A stretch of 64,000 bases of DNA from Thecaphora thlaspeos (taxonomy: Eukaryota > Basidiomycota > Ustilaginomycetes > Urocystidales > Glomosporiaceae), in assembly GCA_900291925.1 (NCBI GenBank), contig UWYS01000020.1:62001-126000 (forward strand), given 5' to 3'. The notes under the pieces are model-generated. The model saw only the letters and a program-made list of their open reading frames with translations. It did no database searches and had not been told where the DNA came from. Below, one piece after another: positions 1-10,203 of the stretch; position 1 is the first letter of the stretch, and the number at the start of each line of letters is the position of its first letter. A program made the translations under genes and the position numbers.

Positions 1-686
1 GCCGGCCGATGCGGTGCCGCAGCGTCGATGCGTCGACGGTTTGCCGACAAGGAGCAGTGACGACCTTTGATGGGCCCGGGGGTGTCGATCGTGACACTGG
101 TCGTGCGTTGGCGGCGGAGGGGATGGCAAGCCGAGGGGAGATGGGATGCCGGGAGCGAGCGGTAGGTTTAGGATATGAGCAAAAGCTGGCGGTGGCGACT
201 TAGGGTGTGGTGGAGGGTGTTGGTGGCAGGATGTCGGTTGCGTTGCGCGGAGAGGAGCCAAGGACCGACGCCGCTCGACCCGCGTTTGAAAGCCGGGCAA
301 AGGGGCCGCCTCGCGCTTTCTTGCTACGCACGCCGCGTCCCCTCTGTCACCCTGTCCCGCAGCCTGCCGCCGCCGTGGCCTCGCAGCCCCCGATGACCTC
401 ACCCCGCTCGCACCCACCATCTCGGCAGTCGGGCTCGCAAGAATTGGCGCAACGTCTCCAGACCACGCAGCCACGCCCTCTGCACCATTCGTCAGCCCTC
501 GTATTGCCGCAGCTCGGTCCGTCGGTCTGTCGATCAGCTCGCAAGCAGATACCCATCTCCATTAAAATCCTAAAGCCGAGCTTGACATTGAGAGCATGAA
601 AGCTACAGCGACCGTACGCCTGAGTAGACCTACAAAGCGACCGTGTACGAGCAACATCGCCGTCCAGTCGATACAACCCCATTTTT
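1..686. other. Left edge, no supported gene
   Basis: GC-rich sequence with only short overlapping open frames of arginine/proline-rich composition, typical of chance ORFs in GC-rich DNA. I see no domain, splice pair or RNA gene. It lies just downstream of the GPI11 stop codon, so part of it is probably that gene's 3' UTR. Confidence 0.5.
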
Positions 687-1791
687 CTACATCCAGGCCC
701 TAACCACCGTGGCACCGTTCCCCACAATCAGCCCTACCACGGCCGCGGCGATGCAAGGAATCGGGAACTTCTGCCACTCCCTCTCCCAGTCTAGCGCCAA
801 CGCCGCCGTGCCCAGCGTCAACGACGTCGCAAGAACGCCGACGACCGGCCCAACGATCGGCAGAATCAAGGGATGCCTCGAAACGTCCAGCTCGACGACA
901 CGCAGCCACCGACTGCCGTCAGTCTGCGTCGCGGATGCGCGTACATCGCTCGACGAGCAGGTGCTGCTGGTTGGCGAGGGTGAAGCCGAGAGGAAGGGCA
1001 CGCCGAGGACGTGGATTGCTGGTAGACCGACGAGCAGAGAAAGGTAGCTCGATAGAAGCGTCACCTCCAGCAACAAAGAAGGCGGAGCGCCAAAGAGAAT
1101 GATGACCAGGTCGAAGAAGGCGATCAGAAGTGGGAGCGAGAAGATCGACAGCGCCACCTCCTGTTCGATGTCGAGGGACGGTAATGCGCGAGAATGAGCG
1201 AGAGCGAGCGAGAAGGGATAGCCCATCAGAGTCCTTCCCAGCGCAGAGACGGAAAGGCGAGCACGGAGCAGGCTCGCCGCGACATACCTCGACATCCTTC
1301 TTTCCGATCCTCTCGTCCTGTGCTCTCTCCGCGGCCGTCGTCTGCTCCGCCTGGTTGCCCTTTGTCGCGACCTTGTTATCGGGACCAGGGGCCGCACGAG
1401 TCGCCACCGAGCAGGAAGCAGCAGCCCGACACCACCTCCCAATCCTCGTGCACCACCAGCCTTGCACTACAAAGACAGCCACTAGCGCCTTCCACGCCGC
1501 CGTCACCAGGATATCTCCCCGCGTCCTGGCCAGCCTCGCTGCGTACCGCTGTATCAAACCCAGCTCGTTACTCTCAGCCTCGGTCGAGGGAGAGAGCAGC
1601 GGCGAAGCGATCAAGAAGCAGGTGGCAAGAAGAAAGAGCGGCTGAAGGACGAGGATCAGCGTCAGGTTGAGACGGTTCGGTATCGGGTCGCGGAAGAGCG
1701 ATGGCGTCGATGACGCTTGCGAGGACGATCTCGACGTGGCGCCGCCGCTGGCGCCCAAGGGAGGTGGAGCGCGACGGGGTGGACGGGCCAT
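687..1791 (-). CDS. GPI11: GPI11/PIG-F, GPI-anchor ethanolamine-phosphate transfer subunit
   Basis: Two exons: 1791-1288 and 1160-687. The intron, 1287-1161, has a GTATGT donor and a CAG acceptor at phase 0. The predicted protein is 325 aa. PIG-F/Gpi11 is a multi-pass ER membrane protein that partners Gpi7 or Gpi13 in adding ethanolamine phosphate to GPI precursors (family knowledge). What I see is a Pro/Ser-rich N-terminus, several hydrophobic segments in both exons, and near the C-terminus the family signature LDWEREWQKFPIPC, which closely matches the human PIG-F segment LDWERPWQVWPISC. A final hydrophobic helix follows and the stop is TAG. An in-frame ATG at 1863 would add 24 residues; I chose 1791 because the family has short N-termini. 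It is divergent from the gene starting at 2120. Confidence 0.85.
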
Positions 1792-2119
1792 GTCGGACGG
1801 GCGATGGAGCGCGAAGGTGTCGGCAGCGGTGGCGTGGAGCGGGAGGGTCCCTTGAATGAGCATGACTGTTGCGTGCCGACGAGAGTGATGACGACGGGAA
1901 AGACAGGTGGAAGAAAAGGCGATGGAAAATGGCCACGAAACGGGATCCTCGGTCGACTGGATGAGGGAGCGGGCGTGGGGCCGACGCTGAGGCGTCCGAT
2001 TGGGTGGGGACTGGACCCTGTGCCCATGCAACGCAACCGCTGCAGATACACACAACCACCTACCCACCTTCATATCGACGCCCAGTCCCCCAGTGCCTCC
2101 CTACAAGCTGGACACCTAG
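1792..2119. promoter_or_regulatory. Divergent intergenic promoter region
   Basis: This 328-base gap lies between the GPI11 start (minus) and the start of the unknown protein (plus), so it must hold both 5' regions. No TATA box or other clear element is visible. Confidence 0.4.
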
Positions 2120-4828
2120 ATGATGAAATACCACACAGCAGGCATCGTCCCCACCACCACCAACACTGCCAAGGCCTCGGCGGAAGCAGCAGCCGTAGAA
2201 ACCAGGCAGCGAATATTGAGCCGAGGACAGCCGTCGAGGCCCCCTTCCCCGCAATCCCATCCCCAGCCACACGCTAGTATCTACGTCTCCTCGATATTCT
2301 CTACGTCTGACCTTTCATCGGCACCGTCATTCTCACCGTCACCGTCACTAGACAGCAACAGAGAGCTCGCCACCACCCTCTCATCGCACTTGCCTCTCCC
2401 GGCCATTCCATCGAAACGCAAACGGAACGGCGTCGCGCCTCGAGCCTCGCTCACCAAGAAACCTATCCCAAGCCCAGTTAGGATCGAGACAGCCGCACCT
2501 GCGGTGGGAAAAGATGTTGGCACAAGCTCAACATCAGCAATGCGAGGCCAAGACGCCGCCAAGGGAGCGCCAAGGCCGAAGATGGCAAGGAAGAATGGTC
2601 CCGATCCCAGAGATCAAGAGCTGGGCTGGGACAAGTTGCTCGCTGCCATGGGCGTGACCGTCGCAACCTCGACTGCAGCCCCGTCCAGGCCCGACGATGC
2701 TGGCACAATGGCGGCGGCAGGCGGACGGCATGCTGATCTCCTCAACGCAGCGCCATGTCGTACCGCCGCCACGTCGACCCCGAGGCCAAAGCCGAAGCCG
2801 AAGCCGACCAGTACCGTCCCGGGAGAGAGCAGGATTAGGGAGGACGAAATGAAACAACAGGATCAGATCCCTACGCCCTCTATACTTGCCGTACAGAGGC
2901 AGAGGGGAGGGAAACAGAAGGGAGCTGAGCGGGACTTGAGGCAGACGAAGGGAGAAGCCAGAGGGAAAACTCCGGTGGCAGATGGAGGGCGAGATAAAGG
3001 TGGCATGGATGACAGGAAGCAGAAGAGGAAGAGGGAGAACGATGTCGAGAGAAGGGAGGCTGGCGAGGGTGAACAGGCCGGCCCTAGCAGCCAAAAGATG
3101 GTGGAGAGAAAGGTTGAGAGCGTTCCAGAGGGCGCGGTCACGGCCACGGACGAGGCGCAGGAGGGAGGCGAGACGGCCTCGACGTCGACCACCTTCATCG
3201 ACACGAGCAGCAACGACCTCGTCGAACCAGTTGAAGCTGACGGAAGATCCCATGGAGAGGATGAGAGTAAAGAGTCCAAGAAGTCAGCGGCCAGCCCGAA
3301 GAAGAGACATAAGAAGGCGGATAAGCCGACGGCGGGCAAGCCAAAGACAGCCAAGAAGGTCAAGCTCGACGCCAGCAGCGGCGAGGCCGAGTCGGCTCTT
3401 CCGACAAAAGCAGGGGCGGACGACGCAGAGACACGATCCAGGCCCTCGGCCTCACCCTCAAAGCCTCCCTTCCTCCGCTCCTCCGCCTTCGCCAGCGCTG
3501 CCAGCGCTGCCATCGTCTCGGACTCGCCACTCTACACGTCTCACTGCCTCGACTGCTCGCTCTCCTCTCCGCGGGCGCACTGGTCGACATTCCTCTGCCC
3601 GCATTGCTCCTCTACACGGCGACGGGCCGATCCGCTCGACGTCCACTCTCTCCTCCCGCCCGTCCGCATGGAGATCACCTACACCGGCTTCCGAGCCGAC
3701 CTGGGCGGGGCCAGCTATACCCTGACGGAGAGGGAGGGCGAAGGGTTCAATAAAAGGGTCTGGAGGACGTGGGGGGACGGCGTGACGACGAGCGAATTCG
3801 AGCTAGCTGCGACCAAGGCTGGAGGGGGAGGCGAGGAGGGGAAGGTGGAGAGGGCCGGAGTGAGACTTGCGCTTGCCTCTCACGCCCAGAGCCTATGGGC
3901 CAGGACGATGCTGGAGGAGCTCGTTGATCCACACCTTCCGTATACGATGCTCGCCAAACCAAGGTGTCACACGCTCCGCTTCGCCCCTGTTCTCGACGAT
4001 ATCGACCCGTTCTCGGCGATCCTTCCGCATCCCTCTCCCTCTCCGCCGCTCACCGAGGAGACAATGCCCTCGGTGCTCTTCGATGCGATCGACCACCTCA
4101 ACGCCATGCTCGGCCGCTCTCCCTTCATCTCGCCATCGGGAAAGGTGCAGAATACGTTCGACGCAGGGACGGTAGTGGTCGGGAAGGGCGTCAAGATCGT
4201 ACTGAACGGAGCAATGCTGAGGAAGAGAACACATATCGGCGTGCTGGCGATCGGAGCAGGGTGTGGTGTCTCGGTCCAGAGGCTTCCTCACGCGCCACCG
4301 AGACGGCTGCCGAGGGCAAAGCAGAAGGGTAGAGGAAAAGGTAAATACGACGAGGGAGTCAGGGAGATGGCCAAGCGGACGGAGAAAGAGGAAGGGAAGA
4401 TGGAAGAGCAGAGTGTTACGCGCCAAATGGACGTGCCGAGCGAGATGGTTGATACGGAAGAAGCGGCCAACGCCGCAATCGAAGGCGAAGATACCATCGT
4501 CCAGCAGCAGACGAACATACCCGAATCCGACAACATCTACACCACCATCGGGCTACCGGACGATCCACTCGCCCTTTTCTCAGCCGCACAATACAATCCA
4601 TCAATCGGTCGATCCGCCCCGGCTTCTCCCTCCAAGCCACCGAAGCGCCCTCCAACATTGCCCACCGCCGTCCTGGCTCTCAGACTCTCCAGCGGCGACT
4701 GCCTCAACCTCGACGAAACCCTATGGCAGCGCCATCAGGTCACGCTCTCGTCTAAAAGTTTCGGCGTGTGGCTGATCGTCTATAGCTCCGATGCTCCCTT
4801 GTCGATAGAAGAGTCGGCTTCATACTGA
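2120..4828 (+). CDS. Uncharacterised nuclear-type protein with a CxxC...CxxC knuckle
   Basis: Single-exon ORF of 902 aa starting ATGATG. I do not recognise the family. Residues 1 to about 450 are low complexity (Ser/Pro/Ala, then Lys/Glu-rich) with basic clusters such as PKKRHKKADK, which look like nuclear localisation signals. From about residue 470 the sequence becomes globular. A zinc-ribbon-like knuckle is formed by Cys476, Cys479, Cys493 and Cys496 (CX2C-X13-CX2C). It is followed by a conserved-looking segment of about 220 residues containing VLFDAIDHLNAMLG and KGVKIVLNGAMLRKRTHIGVL, then a second charged linker and a short C-terminal domain ending in FGVWLIVYSSDAP. A chromatin or RNA-associated role is possible but is inference only. 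The frame is supported by its length and by the change from disordered to ordered composition. Confidence 0.7.
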   Translation: MMKYHTAGIVPTTTNTAKASAEAAAVETRQRILSRGQPSRPPSPQSHPQPHASIYVSSIFSTSDLSSAPSFSPSPSLDSNRELATTLSSHLPLPAIPSKRKRNGVAPRASLTKKPIPSPVRIETAAPAVGKDVGTSSTSAMRGQDAAKGAPRPKMARKNGPDPRDQELGWDKLLAAMGVTVATSTAAPSRPDDAGTMAAAGGRHADLLNAAPCRTAATSTPRPKPKPKPTSTVPGESRIREDEMKQQDQIPTPSILAVQRQRGGKQKGAERDLRQTKGEARGKTPVADGGRDKGGMDDRKQKRKRENDVERREAGEGEQAGPSSQKMVERKVESVPEGAVTATDEAQEGGETASTSTTFIDTSSNDLVEPVEADGRSHGEDESKESKKSAASPKKRHKKADKPTAGKPKTAKKVKLDASSGEAESALPTKAGADDAETRSRPSASPSKPPFLRSSAFASAASAAIVSDSPLYTSHCLDCSLSSPRAHWSTFLCPHCSSTRRRADPLDVHSLLPPVRMEITYTGFRADLGGASYTLTEREGEGFNKRVWRTWGDGVTTSEFELAATKAGGGGEEGKVERAGVRLALASHAQSLWARTMLEELVDPHLPYTMLAKPRCHTLRFAPVLDDIDPFSAILPHPSPSPPLTEETMPSVLFDAIDHLNAMLGRSPFISPSGKVQNTFDAGTVVVGKGVKIVLNGAMLRKRTHIGVLAIGAGCGVSVQRLPHAPPRRLPRAKQKGRGKGKYDEGVREMAKRTEKEEGKMEEQSVTRQMDVPSEMVDTEEAANAAIEGEDTIVQQQTNIPESDNIYTTIGLPDDPLALFSAAQYNPSIGRSAPASPSKPPKRPPTLPTAVLALRLSSGDCLNLDETLWQRHQVTLSSKSFGVWLIVYSSDAPLSIEESASY

Positions 4829-5212
4829 AAGACAGCAAAGGGGTAGAAGTGTTCAGTGTATTGGTTTCATTCTGCAGACACAAAGGAATTGTCGAGATTT
4901 AGATTGCACTTGGCGGCTGTCAAATGCCTAGGTACAGGTCGAAGAGGGTTGGGCAGCGAATGAGAAAGATTGGGTGATGTGGCCGCTACAGGATATAGAG
5001 CTGTATAAGGGTGTTGGACCGTGGGCGTACCTCATCGTTCGTCTGCCTCCGCTACAATCATGTATGTGCCGCCTTCTACCGTCACCCAAGAATGCGTCTG
5101 CCGCCGGTCTCGTCTTCCCTTTACGCCGCTCCACAGGCAAACGCAGCGCATGCAACAGCGCCCCAACTGCCCGCCAGCAGATTCGGATGCGAGACCGAAG
5201 GGCGACGCCCGC
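4829..5212. other. Convergent intergenic region
   Basis: This lies between the 3' ends of the unknown protein and ORM1. It probably holds both 3' UTRs. No gene is seen. Confidence 0.5.
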
Positions 5213-6043
5213 CTAGAGGCCGAGCTCGCTGACATTGGGCGAGCGTGCGTGTGTCGGGGTGGGGGGCTGGCTCGGATATGGACTGGGCGTCGGCGGCGGC
5301 TCAAAGAACTTGAACCTGAGCCGGTGAAGGATGGGGAGCTTGGGAAAGAGGACAAAGAGGAGCGCTGAGAAGTTGAGGCCGAAGAGCCACGGGTTGTAGC
5401 GCGTGTAGTGGGTCGAGACAAGGAAGAGGCCGATGGGGACCGAAGTGAGCCACTTTTTGGCGGGCGTGTACTGGGCGCCCTCGTCGATCTGCTCCCACAG
5501 CGTGAGCTGGTCGTAGGCGCCGGCGTTGCTCTCAAAGGGCGTGCCGGTGACGTAGTGGAACATGAGGTAGCTGAGCGCCATGTAGCCCAGGTTGACGAGA
5601 GTCCAGCTGGTGTCCTGCTGCATGGCGGGAATGACGTCGACGAGGATCTTGGCTACGAGGATGAGGACGACGTGAATGACCCAGGCGCCCTTGTAGTTGA
5701 CCCAGTCGGCGTTGGCGTTGAAGCCGGCGCTCTGGTCGAGCATCTCTTCGTGCGTCTCCTCGACGCGCTGCACCGAGACGAGCGAGCCGGACCGCGTGCG
5801 GCCGTGCACGGGTCGCTTAGTGGCGGGCGGTGGCGCGGTGCCCACCAGGCCGCCCGAGGCAGAGGACGAGGATGAGGTAGCGGTGGGGAAGACGTCCGCG
5901 GTGGGTTTGTAGCCGGTCGCGATGCCGCTCGAGGTTGTGGCAGGGTAGGTGGAGCCGGGCGGGCTGATGTGGAGCGATGGTGGTTGCGAGGCCTGGTTGG
6001 CCGTGCGTCCCGGCGGAAAGTTATAGGGGGCGGAGGACGCCAT
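5213..6043 (-). CDS. ORM1: Orm1/ORMDL family regulator of serine palmitoyltransferase
   Basis: Single exon, 276 aa. Orm proteins are ER membrane proteins that inhibit serine palmitoyltransferase and so set sphingolipid synthesis (family knowledge). The ORMDL core is clear, with NADWVNYKGAWVIHVVLI, a LWEQIDEGAQYTPAKKWLTS loop and NPWLFGLNFSALLFVLFPKL. About four hydrophobic segments are visible. The N-terminus (about 115 aa) is longer than in animals. It contains RTRSGS at residues 82-87, in the same place as the RRRSSS phosphosites of yeast Orm1/2 and followed by a similar acidic stretch. The C-terminus is Pro-rich. The start ATG at 6043 opens the frame. It is divergent from TSR1. Confidence 0.93.
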   Translation of the reverse strand: MASSAPYNFPPGRTANQASQPPSLHISPPGSTYPATTSSGIATGYKPTADVFPTATSSSSSASGGLVGTAPPPATKRPVHGRTRSGSLVSVQRVEETHEEMLDQSAGFNANADWVNYKGAWVIHVVLILVAKILVDVIPAMQQDTSWTLVNLGYMALSYLMFHYVTGTPFESNAGAYDQLTLWEQIDEGAQYTPAKKWLTSVPIGLFLVSTHYTRYNPWLFGLNFSALLFVLFPKLPILHRLRFKFFEPPPTPSPYPSQPPTPTHARSPNVSELGL

Positions 6044-6335
6044 CGTGGGCGTCGTCGTCGCAGTCGGCAGTCGTCTCTGACGCCGAGAAATAGAAGCTAG
6101 GAGGCGAAGCCGGTATCCTGGGTCGGTTTCTGCGCTCCTTAACGGGCGAATCTATGGCGAACTGTGCGACCCCGCTCCTTGTGCAGCTGGCGTCGGCGCT
6201 GGGACAGGCGACAGAGGAAGAGGAAGAGGAGGTCGAAGGCCGGTAGTGTCAGAGAGAGGAAAGGGCCGGTGTCGTAGAGCCAAGGACAGAGGGAATTGGA
6301 AGGAGAAAAAGGTGGAGCAACAGGGCTACGTACAA

Positions 6336-6375
<40 letters not shown>

Positions 6376-7022
6376 CAGAGACAGAGACAGAGACAGACAG
6401 ACAGAGGGGAGTGGAGACAGAGATGGAACGAGCGAGCGACCGGGCGACCCGGGCGGGCCGGCGCCAAATTATGCTCAGGCTCGAGGGGCCGTGGGCAGGC
6501 TGGCCTCGCTCGCCCCGTCAGCGCTGAGCGGGCCGACACCGCCCGGTGACGCGATGCAGCCCGACGCCGCTCACAGCTCACGCACCGCTGTAAAACGCAC
6601 CGACAAAAAAGGAAAAGGGCGAGAAAGGGCCTCGCCGAGTCCCGAGCGAGGGGCTGGAAAGCTCAATTTTTCGCCCCTCGCTCTGGGCCGGAGAGAGAGA
6701 GAGAGAGAGGGAGAGGGCAAAAATTCCTGAAACGCCTTTCTTCCTTCCGTCGTCCGGCGAGCAGCAGCCACGACGAGCGCATCTCAACCCACGACCTTCG
6801 TGCTTCGACCCTGGTCGCTTCCAGCTTCAGCTTCTCTCCTCTCACCGCATCATCCTTACCCTCCGTCTCCTTCCCCGATCATCAGCACCCACCTACCACA
6901 GCCGAATCAGAAGCGATTCGCAACGTAGCCCACCGCCTGCTCTAGACCCACTCGGCACTCGCAACGTAGGCCGCCCGTGGGCCCCCACCGCTTCCCACCA
7001 CATCCCTTCCACCACAGCCACC
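6044..7022. promoter_or_regulatory. Divergent ORM1/TSR1 promoter region
   Basis: A 979-base gap between two divergent starts. It contains a long AG/ACAG microsatellite (6339-6407) and a second GA run near 6690-6710. The second half is pyrimidine-rich on the plus strand just before the TSR1 ATG, as expected for a fungal 5' UTR. No TATA box is obvious. Confidence 0.45.
6339..6407. repeat. AG / AGACAG microsatellite
   Basis: About 15 AG units run into interrupted AGACAG and ACAG units. It lies in the ORM1/TSR1 divergent promoter. Confidence 0.9.
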
Positions 7023-10007
7023 ATGTCGTCGCATCACCACCGCGCATCGACGCTCAGGCAGACCAACAAGCCCTTCAAGTCCCGGCACTCGTCCAAGTCG
7101 TCGCTCAAGGAGGCCAGCAAGGGGTCCGCCGCTTCGGCCACCGACGGCGGAGCGTCAAGGGCCTCGTCTCACAAGGCCTCACCTCTCTCGAGCGCCGGAA
7201 ACGAGACCGGCAGCCGCCAGCACCGCAAGAACCTCGCAAAGCAGTCGCAGAATGCCAAGCGCGCAGCGCTTGTACAGTCCAACCGTGTCTTCACCGCGAC
7301 ATCCACTGCATCCGCCGCACCCCTCGAGGGCGGCGGCGGCCTCGCAAAGGGCTTTGCCGGCGCCGGAGGCGGAGCGCCGAGGATCTGCGCCGTCGTCGAC
7401 CTCACAGAGGACGGCGACAGCTGGCAGGCCGTAAAGAGCCTTGAAGAGGAGGGCGAAGAGGGTGGCGTCAAGCCCGTCCAAGGCAGGAGCGTCGACGAGG
7501 CGAGAAAGTCCAACACGCCCTTTTGCGAACTCGAGGCGCTCCGCTTCCGCCAGACGATACAGTTCCTCCCCCTCCCTTACGGCGCCCTCTACCCGATCCT
7601 AGATGCCTGCAAGTGCGCCAACTTTGTCCTCCTCGTTCTCTCGGCATCGACCTCGATCGAGCCGGGGTCGTGGGGTGAGCTCTGCCTCCGCACGCTCCAG
7701 GCCCAGGGCCTGCCTACCGCGCTCGTCGCCGTACCCACGCTGCTGCCCGACGGCGCCTCAGGCGTCGGCGGTTCCAAGAAAGCTGGCCCTACGCAAAAGG
7801 CCGCCAACGAGGCGCGCAAGAGCCTGCTCAGCTTCGCAAAGTACTTTTCCCCAGACGTGGACAAGGTTCACGCGCTCGACGACAAGGCCGAGCGCAGCGC
7901 TCTGCTGCGGACCCTCGCCACCTCGACACCGAAGCGCGTCGCCTGGAGGGACTTCCGCGCCTGGACCGTGTCGGAGTCCGCCGAGTGGATCCCTTCGTCT
8001 TCAGCCGCCGCTGCGAACGCCGAAGCGTCGTCGACAATTGACGGAGCAGCGACGGAACTTACAAACGCAGGCGAGCCGCACGGGACGCTCAAGGTGCAAG
8101 GGTGGGTCCGAGGCGCGCCGCTCAGCGCCAACCGCCTCGTCCACATCCCCGACTTTGGCGATTTTGAGGTCGACAGGATCACCTACGCCCCTCCGCCAAA
8201 CGCCCGCACCCGACACACCAAGACGAGCGCCGTAAACAGCAAAAAGCAGAACGGCGCGGCGGTGACGTCCGACGAAACGGTAGCCGATGCCGAGATGGCC
8301 GACGAGACCGCATCCGTGGCGGGATCCGAGGCGGCGCTAGTTGCCGGCGACGTCCTGGACGAGCGAGACGCTGACTACGCCGACGACCTGGTCAGCGAGA
8401 ACGAGGCCAACGACATGGAGAACGAGCAGACCTGGCCGACCGAGCAGGAGATGGCGGCGGGCGAGACGTTTGCACAGCAGGTTGCCAATGGTGAGATGCC
8501 GCCGCCGCCCGCGCTGGCCGGCACGACGCCCAAGGCGATCCAGAAGAAGGGTGCCAAGAATGCCGCCGACGATCCCAAATTCCGCGCCGCCTGGATCATC
8601 GAGAGCGACGGCGAGGGCAACGATGACCTCAGCGGCGACGATGACGAGGACAACGAGGAGATGGATGAGGGCGGCAGCGGAGACGAGGCCGTCAACGAGG
8701 CTGTCGACGACTACGAGGCGGCCAAGGCCGCCATGATGTCCGACAGCGCGGCCGCCGCCGGCTCGAGCGCGCAGACGTCATATCCGGCCTCGGAGATGCC
8801 GTTCGAGGACATGGACGACGATCAGGCCGAGGCCGAGTACCAGGCCTACCGCGAGCAGCGCAAAAAGGAGCGCGACGAGCGCGAAGACGCCTCCTTCCCG
8901 GACGAGGTCGATACCCCCGGCGACATCGCCGCCCGCGTCCGGTTCGCGCGCTACCGCGGCCTCAAGTCGTTCCGCACCAGCCCGTGGGACCCGTACGAGG
9001 ACCTGCCGCGCGACTATGCGCGCATCTTCCAGTTCGACGACTTCCACAAGACGCGCCGGCGCGTCGAAGCGAGCGCACTGCTCGACGGCGTCGAGCCCGG
9101 CTTCCGGGTCGAGGTGTGGATCAAGGACGTTCCTCGTGCTGCTGCGATCCGGGCTCAGGCCAAGGGGCTAGAGGCCGAGATCGAACAGCGCTTCTCCAAG
9201 ACCGGCAGCGACAGCAAGGCGGTGGTGCCGTTCGTGCTGTTCGGCCTGCTGAGGCACGAGCACAAGAAGTCGGTCATCAACTTCACCGTCACGCGCAACA
9301 CCGAGTACGAAGAGCCGGTCAAGTCCAAGGATCCACTCGTCCTCTGCCTGGGGCCGAGGAGGATGCACATCAATCCCATCTTCTCGCAGCACTCCCGCGG
9401 TGGCGGCAAGGGCGTCAACAACGTGCACAAGTTCGAACGCTTCCTGCGCCACGGCGTCTCCGCCTCAGTTGGCACCATCTATGGGCCGATTACGTTCGGC
9501 GGCTCGACCGCCCCGGCCGTGCTGCTGCGCGAGCGTGCGGAAGACGGCGAAATGGGCTGGGACCAGCGCGGCGTTGGTGCGCGCCAGATGCCGCACCTTG
9601 TCGGTTTCGGCAACCTGCTCGACGCCGGACCGACACGTATCAACGCCAAGCGCATCGTCCTCTCCGGTCACCCTTTCAAGGTGCACAAGAAGACGGCTAC
9701 GATTCATTTCATGTTCTTCAACCCTGAGGACGTTCACTACTTTGCGCCGATCGCGCTTAACACCAAGCTAGGCCGAACGGGCCATATTGTCGAGAGTTTG
9801 GGAACGCACGGATACTTCAAGGCCCACTTTGACGGGCCCATTTCGCAGATGGACACCATTCTCCTCACGCTCTACAAGAGGGTGTTCCCCAAGTGGTCCA
9901 AGGAGTACAGGGAGAGTCAGACCGAGATGCCCGTTCCCGTGGAGGAGGTCGAGAGGTTGATGGCGGCCCGGGAGAGCAACGTCGAGGATCAGGAGATGGA
10001 GGTCTAA
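7023..10007 (+). CDS. TSR1: Tsr1, 40S ribosomal subunit assembly factor
   Basis: Single exon, 994 aa. Tsr1 is a GTPase-like factor without GTPase activity that acts on late pre-40S particles (family knowledge). Visible hallmarks are a basic N-terminus, MSSHHHRASTLRQTNKPFKS, and an AARP2CN-type central region. An acidic stretch (residues about 430-600, many Asp/Glu) follows. The C-terminal DUF663 part includes FRTSPWDPYEDLPRDYARIF and the segment around FNPEDVHYFAPIALNTKLG. It is longer than yeast Tsr1 (788 aa), mainly because of the acidic low-complexity insertions. The ATG at 7023 begins the conserved N-terminal motif, so the start is well supported. It is divergent from ORM1. An initiator tRNA gene follows about 200 bases downstream. 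Confidence 0.95.
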   Translation: MSSHHHRASTLRQTNKPFKSRHSSKSSLKEASKGSAASATDGGASRASSHKASPLSSAGNETGSRQHRKNLAKQSQNAKRAALVQSNRVFTATSTASAAPLEGGGGLAKGFAGAGGGAPRICAVVDLTEDGDSWQAVKSLEEEGEEGGVKPVQGRSVDEARKSNTPFCELEALRFRQTIQFLPLPYGALYPILDACKCANFVLLVLSASTSIEPGSWGELCLRTLQAQGLPTALVAVPTLLPDGASGVGGSKKAGPTQKAANEARKSLLSFAKYFSPDVDKVHALDDKAERSALLRTLATSTPKRVAWRDFRAWTVSESAEWIPSSSAAAANAEASSTIDGAATELTNAGEPHGTLKVQGWVRGAPLSANRLVHIPDFGDFEVDRITYAPPPNARTRHTKTSAVNSKKQNGAAVTSDETVADAEMADETASVAGSEAALVAGDVLDERDADYADDLVSENEANDMENEQTWPTEQEMAAGETFAQQVANGEMPPPPALAGTTPKAIQKKGAKNAADDPKFRAAWIIESDGEGNDDLSGDDDEDNEEMDEGGSGDEAVNEAVDDYEAAKAAMMSDSAAAAGSSAQTSYPASEMPFEDMDDDQAEAEYQAYREQRKKERDEREDASFPDEVDTPGDIAARVRFARYRGLKSFRTSPWDPYEDLPRDYARIFQFDDFHKTRRRVEASALLDGVEPGFRVEVWIKDVPRAAAIRAQAKGLEAEIEQRFSKTGSDSKAVVPFVLFGLLRHEHKKSVINFTVTRNTEYEEPVKSKDPLVLCLGPRRMHINPIFSQHSRGGGKGVNNVHKFERFLRHGVSASVGTIYGPITFGGSTAPAVLLRERAEDGEMGWDQRGVGARQMPHLVGFGNLLDAGPTRINAKRIVLSGHPFKVHKKTATIHFMFFNPEDVHYFAPIALNTKLGRTGHIVESLGTHGYFKAHFDGPISQMDTILLTLYKRVFPKWSKEYRESQTEMPVPVEEVERLMAARESNVEDQEMEV

Positions 10008-10168
10008 GCTGAGGCTTAGGTCGAAGGATGTAATTAGCCAGCTTCCGTCCTGCTGTTCTGCATTTTGTCTCGTCGTTAATTCTCCTCTCGCCGCCGCTTG
10101 TGTCTCGGCCGTAGCCCGTGATAGCGTTGCATGTCCCCGCCATCTATCTGCACAGAGCAATCGCTGGA

Positions 10169-10175
10169 TATATAA
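10169..10175 (+). promoter_or_regulatory. TATA box upstream of initiator tRNA-Met gene 1
   Basis: TATATAA at -35 to -29 relative to the mature 5' end of the tRNA at 10204. It matches in position the TATA elements of the other two tRNA genes in this window. Confidence 0.7.
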
Positions 10176-10203
10176 GCAATTCCGTAGATGTACAGCATCA
10201 GCG

